Source: an uncultured Dysgonomonas sp. (GTDB lineage: Bacteria; Bacteroidota; Bacteroidia; Bacteroidales; Dysgonomonadaceae). Taken from it: 26,800 bases of DNA. Location of the stretch: assembly GCA_937875275.1 (NCBI GenBank), contig CALNCC010000170.1, forward strand, positions 1-26,800, in the 5' to 3' direction. This document shows, piece after piece, positions 16,594-24,672 of this stretch (position 1 is its first letter; every line of letters begins with the position of its first letter). The position numbers were made by a program, and so were the translations under genes. The notes beneath the pieces were generated by a model. The model made no database searches. It was not told the DNA's origin and saw only the letters and a list, made by a program, of their open reading frames with translations.

Positions 16594-16667
16594 GCAACAT
16601 ATGAAGATGTGTTGTATCGAAAATATCGAAAGGCTTACCATTTCAGGGGTGAGCCTTTTCTTTTTTT
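16588..16667 (+). promoter_or_regulatory. his attenuator: antiterminator and intrinsic terminator
   Basis: Terminator: an 11-bp stem of 16629-16639 (AAAGGCTTACC) with 16648-16658 (GGTGAGCCTTT, one G-U pair), an 8-base loop, and a tract ending CTTTTTTT (16660-16667). Antiterminator: TGGTAAGC (16588-16595) is an exact complement of GCTTACCA (16633-16640), the upstream arm of the terminator, so the two structures exclude each other. Between them CAACATA (16595-16601) can pair with TGTGTTG (16608-16614) and extend the antiterminator or act as a pause hairpin. The leader stop codon lies within the antiterminator arm. Confidence 0.85.
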
Positions 16668-16708
16668 ATATCAATCAGCATTTAAATACAAACTAAAATA
16701 TATTGAAA

Positions 16709-17563
16709 ATGACATTACGAATAGCAGTACAATCGAAAGGACGATTATTTGAAGACACTATCGAATTATTTACCGAAGCAGGTATAAAGTTGAATAACAT
16801 CAAACGCACATTGCTTGTTCCGGCTCGTGATTTCCCTGTCGAAATACTTTTCTTGAGAGACGACGATATCCCTCAGGCAGTAGCAACAGGCGTTGCAGAT
16901 ATTGGCGTTGTTGGAGAAAACGAATTTGTGGAGAAAAATGAAGATGCCGAAGTTGTAAAACTCTTAGGCTTTAGCAAATGTCGCTTATCTCTCGCTATAC
17001 CTAAGCGAGACGACTACAACGGTGTACAATGGTTTTCGGGCAAAAAGATAGCCACATCCTATCCTCACATATTGCGTACTTATCTGAAAGAGCAGGGTAT
17101 AAAATCGGAAATACACGAAATATCGGGTTCGGTAGAAATCTCACCGAGTATCGGTTTAGCAGATGCTATTTTTGATATCGTCAGTTCGGGAGGGACATTG
17201 GTAAGCAACGGGCTAAAGGAAGTGGAAGTGGTGATGCAATCTCAGGCAGTAATGTTAGCCAACAAGGAACTCTCGGCTGAAAAAAGACAGATTCTCGACG
17301 ACCTGATATTCCGCATCGAATCGGTGCAGACAGCAACGAATAAGAAATATATCTTGCTGAATGCTCCAAGTGAGAATCTTGACGAAATAATCAAAATATT
17401 ACCCGGAATGAGAAGCCCAACAATCACCCCTCTTGCTTCTGAAGGATGGTGCTCGATACAATCGGTAATTGAAGAAAAACAATTCTGGAACATCATCAGC
17501 GGACTGAAAGCCTTAGGAGCAGAAGGAATAATCGTTCTTCCTATCGAGAAAATGATATTATGA
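16709..17563 (+). CDS. hisG: ATP phosphoribosyltransferase, long form
   Basis: HisG catalyses the first step of histidine synthesis, joining ATP and PRPP. The product has 284 residues from ATG 16709. An in-frame TTG two codons earlier is unlikely to be the start. The catalytic domains contain GVADIGVVGENEF (about 61-73) and the PRPP-binding segment DIVSSGGTLVSNGL at about 156-169. The C-terminal part from about 208 (ILLNAPSENLDEIIKILPGMRSPT...) is the regulatory ACT-like domain of the long form, which normally gives feedback inhibition by histidine and makes HisZ unnecessary. It is the first structural gene after the attenuator and overlaps the next gene by 4 bases (ATGA). Confidence 0.96.
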   Translation: MTLRIAVQSKGRLFEDTIELFTEAGIKLNNIKRTLLVPARDFPVEILFLRDDDIPQAVATGVADIGVVGENEFVEKNEDAEVVKLLGFSKCRLSLAIPKRDDYNGVQWFSGKKIATSYPHILRTYLKEQGIKSEIHEISGSVEISPSIGLADAIFDIVSSGGTLVSNGLKEVEVVMQSQAVMLANKELSAEKRQILDDLIFRIESVQTATNKKYILLNAPSENLDEIIKILPGMRSPTITPLASEGWCSIQSVIEEKQFWNIISGLKALGAEGIIVLPIEKMIL

Positions 17564-18090
17564 TATTGACTGTTGCTGATGATATCGAACTGAGACTGCT
17601 GTCGCCGGATGATGCTAAATACATTTTTCGGACGATAGATACAGAGCGTGCTTATTTGAGAGAATGGTTGCCGTTTGTCGATTACACGCAAAAGGTTGAA
17701 GACTCAATAGAATATGTACAAAGCACTCTAAATTCGATAGAGAAGCAATTTGGTGTCTACCATTGCAATACCTTTGTCGGACTGATAGGGTGTAACCGTA
17801 CCGATATGGATAATAAAAGAACCGAAATCGGCTACTGGTTATCAGAGAAAATGCAAGGGAAGGGAATCATCATCCGTTCAGTCTATCGGTTGCTGGCTTT
17901 CGCTTTCAACGAATGGGGAATGAACAGAGTACAGATAAGGGTTGCGGTAGATAACGTAAAAAGTAAAAAGATCCCCGAAAAATTGGGCTTTTATCTCGAA
18001 GGCATCGAACGTGATGGCGAATTACTTGTCGACAACAAATTCACTGATATAGCGGTGTATAGTCTATTAAAGAAAGAATTTCAAGAATAA
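17560..18090 (+). CDS. GNAT N-acetyltransferase, RimJ/RimL-like
   Basis: The product has 176 residues of the GNAT fold, which moves an acetyl group from acetyl-CoA to an amine. The acetyl-CoA pyrophosphate-binding motif is QGKG at 99-102 (LSEKMQGKGIIIRSV). The later conserved stretch NRVQIRVAVDNVKSKKIPEKLGFYLEGIERDGELL (about 122-156) is typical of the RimJ/RimL/YdaF group that acetylates protein N-termini, spermidine or small molecules. The substrate is unknown. Its ATG overlaps the hisG stop (ATGA, 17560-17563), so it is translationally coupled to hisG and under the same histidine attenuator. hisD follows 16 bases later. Such a gene is not part of the histidine pathway. Confidence 0.88.
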   Translation: MILTVADDIELRLLSPDDAKYIFRTIDTERAYLREWLPFVDYTQKVEDSIEYVQSTLNSIEKQFGVYHCNTFVGLIGCNRTDMDNKRTEIGYWLSEKMQGKGIIIRSVYRLLAFAFNEWGMNRVQIRVAVDNVKSKKIPEKLGFYLEGIERDGELLVDNKFTDIAVYSLLKKEFQE

Positions 18091-18106
18091 TCATTGTTTC
18101 AATTAT

Positions 18107-19384
18107 ATGCAAATAATTAAATACCCGAAACGCTCGGAATGGGACGAAATACTTGCTCGCCCGTCAATTAATATTTCATCTTTGACAGACACAGTTACTG
18201 CTGTCCTCAACGATATAAAAATTGGTGGGGATGAAGCTGTGAAACAATATGGCTTAAAATTTGACAAAGCTGATATAAAAGAGCTTGCTGTTTCTGAAGA
18301 AGATATAAAAACATCGGAAGCTCTTGTTTCTGACGAATTGAAAAATGCTATTCTCGAAGCAAAAGCAAACATCGAGAAATTTCATACCAGTCAACTATTT
18401 GATGGCGAAAAAATAGAAACAACTAAAGGTGTCACTTGTTGGCAAAAGGCAGTAGCCATAGAGAAAGTTGGACTTTATATTCCGGGAGGAACAGCTCCAT
18501 TGTTCTCTACAGTTCTCATGTTAGCCATTCCTGCAAAAATTGCCGGATGCAAAGAGATTGTGCTCTGTTCGCCACCCGACAAAGATGGCAACATCAATCC
18601 TGCCATTCTTTTTGCAGCAAAGGTTTCTGGTGTAAGCAAAATATTCAAAGCTGGAGGCATACAAGCTATCGGTGCTATGGCTTATGGAACTGAATCTGTG
18701 CCCAAAGTGTACAAGATTTTCGGTCCGGGAAATCAATATGTGATGGCAGCCAAGCAAATTGTGAGTTTGCGAGATGTTGCAATAGATATGCCCGCAGGTC
18801 CATCTGAAGTGCAAATCATTGCCGATAAAACTGCCAATGCAGCATTCATTGCATCCGATCTTCTTTCTCAAGCTGAACATGGAGGCGACAGTCAAGTGAT
18901 ATTGACCACCACCAGCGAGCAATTGATTGCCGAAGTGGAAAAAGAGGTTGAGAAACAAACGAAGGAGCTTCCTCGTCAAACCATTGCAGAGAAGGCTTTG
19001 CTCAACAGCCGACTGGTTCTTCTGAAAGACAATGAAGAAATCATTGAAATGACAAATGAATATGCCCCCGAACATCTTATCATAGAGGCTGATGATTTTA
19101 TGTCGTTTGCTGACAAGGTAATAAATGCCGGATCAGTATTTCTGGGACACTATACTCCCGAAAGTGCTGGAGACTATGCCTCAGGCACTAATCACACATT
19201 GCCCACAAGCGGCTATGCAAAAGCATATAGTGGAGTGAATCTGGATAGTTTTATCAAAAAAATCACATTCCAGCACATCACTCAAGAGGGCATAAATAAT
19301 TTAGGAAAAACAATCGAAGTGATGGCTGAAAATGAGCAACTGTTTGCTCACAAAAATGCTGTAACTTTACGTCTGAAAAAATAA
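18107..19384 (+). CDS. hisD: Histidinol dehydrogenase
   Basis: HisD carries out the last two steps of histidine synthesis, the NAD-dependent oxidation of histidinol to histidine. The product has 425 residues, the usual size. The zinc ligands expected in the family are Gln255 and His258 (SQAEHGGDSQ), Asp356 (PESAGDYASG) and a C-terminal histidine, His415. The catalytic pair is Glu322-His323 (EYAPEHLII). The NAD-binding segment GIQAIGAMAYGTESVPK and the motif FGPGNQYV are also intact. It follows the GNAT gene by 16 bases and precedes a cupin gene by 12. Confidence 0.96.
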   Translation: MQIIKYPKRSEWDEILARPSINISSLTDTVTAVLNDIKIGGDEAVKQYGLKFDKADIKELAVSEEDIKTSEALVSDELKNAILEAKANIEKFHTSQLFDGEKIETTKGVTCWQKAVAIEKVGLYIPGGTAPLFSTVLMLAIPAKIAGCKEIVLCSPPDKDGNINPAILFAAKVSGVSKIFKAGGIQAIGAMAYGTESVPKVYKIFGPGNQYVMAAKQIVSLRDVAIDMPAGPSEVQIIADKTANAAFIASDLLSQAEHGGDSQVILTTTSEQLIAEVEKEVEKQTKELPRQTIAEKALLNSRLVLLKDNEEIIEMTNEYAPEHLIIEADDFMSFADKVINAGSVFLGHYTPESAGDYASGTNHTLPTSGYAKAYSGVNLDSFIKKITFQHITQEGINNLGKTIEVMAENEQLFAHKNAVTLRLKK

Positions 19385-19396
19385 ACAAGAAAAGTG

Positions 19397-19858
19397 ATGA
19401 CAATATTAAATCTTGACGAAAACAAAAAACAGGTTATAGAAACCGTTTCCCAATATATTGATCTGAATGTTGTTCCATTCGGAAAACCGGCACACACAGT
19501 ACTTGACATAGAAAAACGTGAGCCGATGTATGGCGGAAAAGGTGTTGTGTATATGTTCTCTTTGTTTGAAAAAGACGAACTTGTGAACAACCGCATAGGG
19601 GTTTATATGGTGTTGCCAAACAAGGGAGACGAAGCCGGATTTCATGAGCATGGTTCAAAAAAAGAGCAAGAGTTATATGTGATAGTGAATGGAGAAGGAG
19701 AATATACTGAGCGTGTAGGATTGGAAAACGAAACCCGTTCTATGATATTGAAAAAAGGAACAGTCACTTCCACTCAAGGAGAAGATAATTACCACTCCAT
19801 CATCAACACTAGCGATGAACCGCTAATCATTTTTGTGGTTACAACTTACGAAAAATAA
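19397..19858 (+). CDS. Small cupin-domain protein within the his operon
   Basis: The product has 153 residues from ATG 19397, with an overlapping GTG one codon earlier. A single cupin barrel is recognisable. Motif 1 is GFHEHGSKKEQELYVIVNGEGEY (81-103), with His83, His85 and Glu90 or Glu92 as likely metal ligands. Motif 2 is DNYHSIINTS (130-139) with His133. It probably binds a divalent metal. Cupins include isomerases, dioxygenases, storage proteins and sensory domains, and nothing here tells which. It lies between hisD and hisC with short gaps (12 and 19 bases), so it is expressed with the his genes. No histidine-pathway step is known to need it. Confidence 0.8.
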   Translation: MTILNLDENKKQVIETVSQYIDLNVVPFGKPAHTVLDIEKREPMYGGKGVVYMFSLFEKDELVNNRIGVYMVLPNKGDEAGFHEHGSKKEQELYVIVNGEGEYTERVGLENETRSMILKKGTVTSTQGEDNYHSIINTSDEPLIIFVVTTYEK

Positions 19859-19877
19859 CAACTTATTTTCAGTTATT

Positions 19878-20909
19878 ATGAACTTAGAAAAACTTGTCCG
19901 AAAAAATATATGGGCGCTAAAACCTTATTCATCAGCTCGTGATGAATTTAAAGGTGAAGCTTCTGCTTTTCTTGATGCAAACGAAAATCCGTTGCGTGAC
20001 AAATACAATCGTTACCCTGATCCTTTGCAGTGGGCACTGAAAGAAAAGGTTGCTAAAATAAAGGGAGTCAATGTTGAAAATATTTTCTTGGGGAATGGTA
20101 GCGATGAACCCATTGACATCGTTATCCGTGTTTTCTGTGAACCAAGAGTAGATAATATTGTAGCTATTGATCCAACTTACGGGATGTATCAAGTATGTGC
20201 CGAGATCAACGATATCGAATATCGAAAAGTGTTGCTTAACGATCGTTTTGATGTTAATGCTGACGAACTATTGGCTGCAACAGACAAGAACACTAAAGTA
20301 ATTTTTCTTTGTTCCCCGAACAACCCTACGGGTAATCTATTGAGTAAAGAAGAGGTAACGAAAATAATTACATCTTTTGATGGCATTGTTATTCTGGACG
20401 AAGCATATATCGACTTTGCTCCAAACAAATCGTGGCTTCCTGAATTGGCGAAGTATCCGAATCTTGTCATCCTTCAAACTTTCTCTAAAGCGTGGGGATT
20501 GGCTGCGGTTCGTCTCGGTATGGCTTTTGCCTCAACAGAAATCATCAAACTATTCAATAAAGTAAAATATCCTTACAATGTAAATCAGCTCACACAAGAA
20601 TTTGTGGCAAGTCTGATTGATGATGATATTCAGAAAAACGAATGGGTAGAAACACTGCTTGCCGGAAGAGAATTGCTCAACGAAGAATTGAAGAATCTGC
20701 CTATGGTGGAGAAAATATATCCTACTGATGCAAACTTCATCCTTGTGAAAGTAAAAGATGCGAACAAGACATACAAAGACTTGGCTGACATGGGAGTTAT
20801 TGTGCGTAACAGAAATTCAGTTTCGCTATGTGGCAATTGCTTGCGCATCACTGTGGGAACAGATAAGGAGAATAAAGAATTGTTGGATTCAATGAAAAAA
20901 ATCAGTTAA
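19878..20909 (+). CDS. hisC: Histidinol-phosphate aminotransferase
   Basis: HisC is a PLP enzyme that transaminates imidazole-acetol phosphate with glutamate. The product has 343 residues from ATG 19878. The open frame extends 15 codons upstream into the cupin gene, but the ATG gives the normal N-terminus. Family residues are Asn36 (LDANENP), Asn148 (SPNNPTG), Asp174 with Tyr177 (LDEAYIDF), the Schiff-base Lys204 (TFSKAWGLAAVRLG) and Arg212. The stop codon directly abuts the hisB ATG. Confidence 0.95.
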   Translation: MNLEKLVRKNIWALKPYSSARDEFKGEASAFLDANENPLRDKYNRYPDPLQWALKEKVAKIKGVNVENIFLGNGSDEPIDIVIRVFCEPRVDNIVAIDPTYGMYQVCAEINDIEYRKVLLNDRFDVNADELLAATDKNTKVIFLCSPNNPTGNLLSKEEVTKIITSFDGIVILDEAYIDFAPNKSWLPELAKYPNLVILQTFSKAWGLAAVRLGMAFASTEIIKLFNKVKYPYNVNQLTQEFVASLIDDDIQKNEWVETLLAGRELLNEELKNLPMVEKIYPTDANFILVKVKDANKTYKDLADMGVIVRNRNSVSLCGNCLRITVGTDKENKELLDSMKKIS

Positions 20910-22025
20910 ATGAAAAAACGAGCATTATTCATCGATCGTGATGGAACACTTATCATAGAGCCTCCTATTGATTATCAGGTGGACAGTTACGACAAATTAG
21001 AGTTTTACCCTAAAGCGATAAACAACCTTTTCTTCATTCGCAAGAAGTTGGATTTTGAATTTGTGATGGTAACAAATCAAGATGGCTTGGGAACTGACTC
21101 ATTCCCCGAAGACACTTTTTGGCCAACACACAATTTGATGATGAAAACTTTTGCCGGAGAGGGTGTTGCCTTTGATGATGTGTTGATAGATCGTAGCTTT
21201 CCTGAAGAAAATCTACCTACTCGAAAACCGGGAATCGGTATGATGGGGAAATATATGACCGGGGAATATGATCTCGAAAATTCTTTTGTTATCGGAGACA
21301 GACTTACCGATGTACAGTTGGCTAAGAATCTGGGATGTAAAGCAATATTCCTTAAAGAAGGAGAAGAAATTCCTCAAGAATTAAAGGATGTGTGTGCATT
21401 GCAAACAACAGACTGGGACAAGGTTTCTGAGTTTCTTTTTGCAGGGGAACGCATCGCCACTGCGAAAAGAGCGACCAAAGAGACAGATATAGAAGTTTCC
21501 GTAAACTTAGACGGAAATGGTACTTGCGACATCAACACCGGACTCGGATTTTTCGACCACATGCTCGACCAAATAGGTAAACATGCCGGAATAGACTTGA
21601 CTGTGAAAACAATAGGCGATTTACACATCGACGAACATCACACTGTTGAAGACACTGCAATTGTTATCGGCGAGGTATTACTAAAAGCAATAGGTAACAA
21701 ACGTGGTATAGAACGATATGGCTACTGCTTGCCTATGGACGATTGTCTATGCTCTGTTGCTTTAGACTTTGGCGGACGCCCGTGGTTGGTTTGGGATGCA
21801 GAGTTTAAACGTGAAAAGATTGGCGATGTACCAACAGAATTATTTATGCACTTCTTCAAATCTCTCTCCGATTCTGCTAAGATGAATTTAAACATCAAAG
21901 CCGAAGGAGATAACGAACATCACAAAATTGAAGGCATTTTCAAAGCATTTGCCCGTGCTATAAAAATGGCAATCAACAGAGATATATATAAATACGAACT
22001 ACCATCAACAAAAGGGATGATTTAA
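20910..22025 (+). CDS. hisB: Bifunctional histidinol-phosphatase / imidazoleglycerol-phosphate dehydratase
   Basis: HisB catalyses two non-consecutive steps of histidine synthesis. The product has 371 residues. The N-terminal HAD phosphatase (about 1-165) has the nucleophile Asp9 and acid/base Asp11 (FIDRDGTL), Lys106 (TRKPG) and Asp130 (VIGDRLTD). The C-terminal dehydratase (about 181-371) has the manganese-binding motifs HHTVE at 243-247 and HHKIE at 337-341. In E. coli HisB a zinc ion is held by a Cys-His-Cys-Cys loop just before the KP motif. Here that segment reads IDRSFPEENLPTRKP and lacks all Cys and His, so the zinc site is missing. The start follows the hisC stop without a gap. The stop codon lies in the loop of the terminator at 22011-22040. 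Confidence 0.95.
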   Translation: MKKRALFIDRDGTLIIEPPIDYQVDSYDKLEFYPKAINNLFFIRKKLDFEFVMVTNQDGLGTDSFPEDTFWPTHNLMMKTFAGEGVAFDDVLIDRSFPEENLPTRKPGIGMMGKYMTGEYDLENSFVIGDRLTDVQLAKNLGCKAIFLKEGEEIPQELKDVCALQTTDWDKVSEFLFAGERIATAKRATKETDIEVSVNLDGNGTCDINTGLGFFDHMLDQIGKHAGIDLTVKTIGDLHIDEHHTVEDTAIVIGEVLLKAIGNKRGIERYGYCLPMDDCLCSVALDFGGRPWLVWDAEFKREKIGDVPTELFMHFFKSLSDSAKMNLNIKAEGDNEHHKIEGIFKAFARAIKMAINRDIYKYELPSTKGMI

Positions 22026-22040
22026 TCATCCCTTTCTTTT
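22011..22040. terminator. his operon terminator overlapping the end of hisB
   Basis: A perfect 10-bp stem, AAAGGGATGA (22011-22020) and TCATCCCTTT (22026-22035), is followed by CTTTT. The loop TTTAA contains the hisB stop codon (22023-22025). On the minus strand the stem is followed by TGTTGATGG after the T run, so it may also stop the convergent DUF1266 transcript. Confidence 0.85.
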
Positions 22041-22066
22041 CATATATAATTGTCTCTAAGTATTTC

Positions 22067-22909
22067 TTACCAATTCAACTTTGGCCAAGGACTGTCTTTG
22101 GCATCAAGAGCATCAGCTGCAAATCCGGCAACAGTTTCCCACTCGCCATCATTGCCAGACCACATTGCCCGCCCGATGAGATAGCTAGTCGCATAGCTTT
22201 CCCAATTGTCGAATTTCTTTTTCGCCAATTCCACAATTCTATTGATATACATCCAAGCCTGTTCTTCTGTCAAATAACCTAATGAATAACATACTCTGGC
22301 AACAAATACCATTCGCCCGAAATCCCATGCATCTGTTCCTATTTTCAGATCATCTGCCATGTCGCCTATCCATGCATTTGCATCATCAAGCTCATACACT
22401 GCATCCAGATTCTCTAAATGACCTACTACGTATTGCCAGTCCAAATATTCATATTCGTCGCCCTCTGCTTCATCCTCATCGTCGTCTTCCTCGTCATAAT
22501 CACGAGTTTCAAATTCCGTTCCTGAGAAATCAATCTGAACGGCATCAACACAATCCTGCTCTATGTATATATCCAATAGTCGATTGAAAAGTTCCCGATG
22601 TCCCTCCTCAATCCTTCTTTCTAAAAACTCGAGAGCATCTCCACTATGGTATATATTCCAATTTCGCTGCATCATCTGCTTCTGTGGAAAGTCAGTTTTC
22701 CCTACATCCAGACTGTCAACATAAGCTCCATTTTGCTCTGCAATAATCAGACTTAGCGATATACCGAACAGCTCTTCATTGGTCAATGCTCTCGTTTTCT
22801 CCGTATTAGAGATGTAAAACTTCTCTCCCGTTGTCGGTTCTTGCGTTTGCTCTACCTCCTCTTTTGGTTCTTGTTTTTGCTCTTTTTTTCTATTAAAAAA
22901 TAATCCCAT
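22067..22909 (-). CDS. DUF1266 family protein
   Basis: The product has 280 residues. The C-terminal part (about 157-255) carries the DUF1266 pattern: DAWDFGRMVFVARVCYSLGYLTEEQAW at 193-219, then NWESYATSYLIGRAMWSG at about 235-252. The function of the family is unknown. The N-terminal 30 residues are Lys/Glu/Gln-rich and probably disordered. A very acidic stretch lies at 137-155. No signal peptide is evident, although the start MGLFF is hydrophobic. The gene follows the broken DUF4419 gene by 88 bases on the same strand and may share its transcript. Confidence 0.75.
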   Translation of the reverse strand: MGLFFNRKKEQKQEPKEEVEQTQEPTTGEKFYISNTEKTRALTNEELFGISLSLIIAEQNGAYVDSLDVGKTDFPQKQMMQRNWNIYHSGDALEFLERRIEEGHRELFNRLLDIYIEQDCVDAVQIDFSGTEFETRDYDEEDDDEDEAEGDEYEYLDWQYVVGHLENLDAVYELDDANAWIGDMADDLKIGTDAWDFGRMVFVARVCYSLGYLTEEQAWMYINRIVELAKKKFDNWESYATSYLIGRAMWSGNDGEWETVAGFAADALDAKDSPWPKLNW

Positions 22910-22997
22910 AAAATCTGTTTTGTTTATTATCTAATACTTCTGCAAGTTTAACTTATCTAAGATAGTAAAGTTTTTTAATTGAGAGTATTTAAGTATA

Positions 22998-24672
22998 TTA
23001 TTCATGCTTCTTTCTGTAAAATCGCGCTCCCAAAACAAGACCTGTAAATAATAATATACACAAGGCGATAGCCGATATAACTGATGTCGTATTTTCGTCT
23101 TGTAAATCTTCTGCCTGAGGAGATTTATCAGTAATCTGTTCGGTAACAACAACCTTAATTGAGGAATCGGAAGATGTAAATTCCTCCTCCGTAATCTTTG
23201 CTCTCTCTGATATTTCTTCAGGAAACCAATCAACAATTATACCGTCATCATCCGACGATTCGAAGAGCCCTTCATTATGCAAATCAGAGTTTATGTAGAT
23301 GCGTGTATCAGGAAACCATTTTACAATCTTTGATATTTCCGTCTGCATTATATCTCCATATATGGATAGTTCTCCTATTTTCACGCCTTTCATCCATTCG
23401 GGGATAAAAACTTTTTTCGTGAAAGTCAGTCTCAGTCTATAAATATCTCCTATATTTTTCAATTCCTTTGGTAATTTTGAGACCTTTAAGCAGATGCCAA
23501 ATACAGTTTGCTTTGCATTGATATCTCGCAATCTTTTCTCAAATGAGTTTCGCTCCCCTTCAGCTTTGGCTCTTATCATCCACCCAATCTGAGGTGTAAG
23601 AGCAAACGTTTTCGTATCCTGTTTCAACCCAACAAATCCACTCCATATTTCCAATTCATGTACAACATTTTCACTACTCAAATCTGTAATATTGAGATCA
23701 ACCTTTACAATTTCATCCGGAATTGTGCTGATGCCTTTAAGATTCTTCAAATCATTTTTTATTCCTTTGTCGCTATATGGATAGAATTTAACTATCTATC
23801 CATCCGTCTATTATATCCGGATTTCCACACATCTCAGATTCGTGATATTTAAACATATTTTTCCAGAACCCCTTATCAACACTCCCTTTAGATGTTTTTA
23901 CGATTTCCTCCAATACCGGCTCAAGCTCACTGATCCACCAACCGAGTTCATACTGTTTCAGCATCCGTGCTTTATCTAATACCTTTTGCCAATCATCCGG
24001 AGTCCCCCTTAATGTTATCTCAGGTATTCCACAAACAATAACAGAATAATAATCAAAATAAGAGTTCATTGCATCCATCATCGTTATTTGCGAAGCAACT
24101 CTTTCAACAGATGTAGTAGTCGTAAAATCGCAAGATAATACTTCCACCAGTTCACCTGTTGTGTTATTCGCTATTTGCTTAGTAAACTGATCAAAAACGT
24201 TTTCCCAAGAGAAGGTCGGAGAATCCCAATCTTCAGAGACATATACCATCAACGGTTGCTTTTCCTCAAAGTTTACAAAAAAACTTCTCATTTTTTCGGG
24301 GTTTATATTCACATGTTGTGCAAACCCTTGAGATATCAGCAACCAAATCATATCGGGCGAAAGAACGAATGGGCGATGATCGGCATACGCCTGATACATC
24401 CCACTCAAAAATGATTTTGAACCGAAATTGACAAGCTTACCTTGTATAACACTTTTTGCTATAACATTGATTCCAGAACCATCATCAGTGATCCCGACGC
24501 TCCTACGATTCGATTCCTCTGAGATGAGTTTTTCATAGATATCATCAATCGACTCCATAGGGAGTACTGTAGTTGGTTTAGACAAATCTTCCACCTTAAA
24601 AATCATTCCCTTTTGAGCAAAAATGGGAATAACAAAAAGTGTGGAGAGAACTATCAATATTAGTTTTTTCAT
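22998..24672 (-). pseudogene. DUF4419 family gene broken by a 4-bp frameshift
   Basis: Two adjacent frames form one gene. The first runs from ATG 24672 to TAA 23788 (294 residues), with a signal peptide (ends IPIFAQ, residue 20) and the DUF4419 segment (HRPFVLSPDMIWLLISQGFA, then the CGNPDIIDGWI region). The second (23795 to 22998) continues as VKFYPYSDKGIKNDLKNL, then a WSGFVGLKQD segment, and ends with one transmembrane helix and a basic tail (ARFYRKKHE). Removing one CTAT copy from 23792-23799 joins tgg-ata-gtt and restores a protein of 556 residues with the IDGWIVKFYPY sequence expected in this family. The second half has no ATG at its start. The function of DUF4419 is unknown. A sequencing error cannot be excluded. 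Confidence 0.85.
23792..23799. repeat. Tetranucleotide tandem duplication causing a frameshift
   Basis: The plus strand reads CTATCTATCC, two copies of CTAT; on the coding strand this is ATAGATAG after ATGG. One copy too many shifts the DUF4419 frame and leads to the TAA at 23790-23788. Confidence 0.8.

Noticed and set aside
18107..22025. Possible codon-use shift between hisG and the hisD-hisB block suggesting separate transfer
   Set aside because: By eye the later genes use fewer TCG and more TCT codons, but the mix is not consistent and no count was made. The genes are otherwise ordinary for the lineage.
22951..22976. Terminator-like hairpin on the plus strand between DUF1266 and DUF4419
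   Set aside because: The stem is short and AT-only, and no plus-strand gene ends there.
23788..23800. Programmed ribosomal frameshift in the DUF4419 gene
   Set aside because: There is no slippery heptamer or following stem that I can see, and the offset is a plain 4-bp duplication of neighbouring bases.
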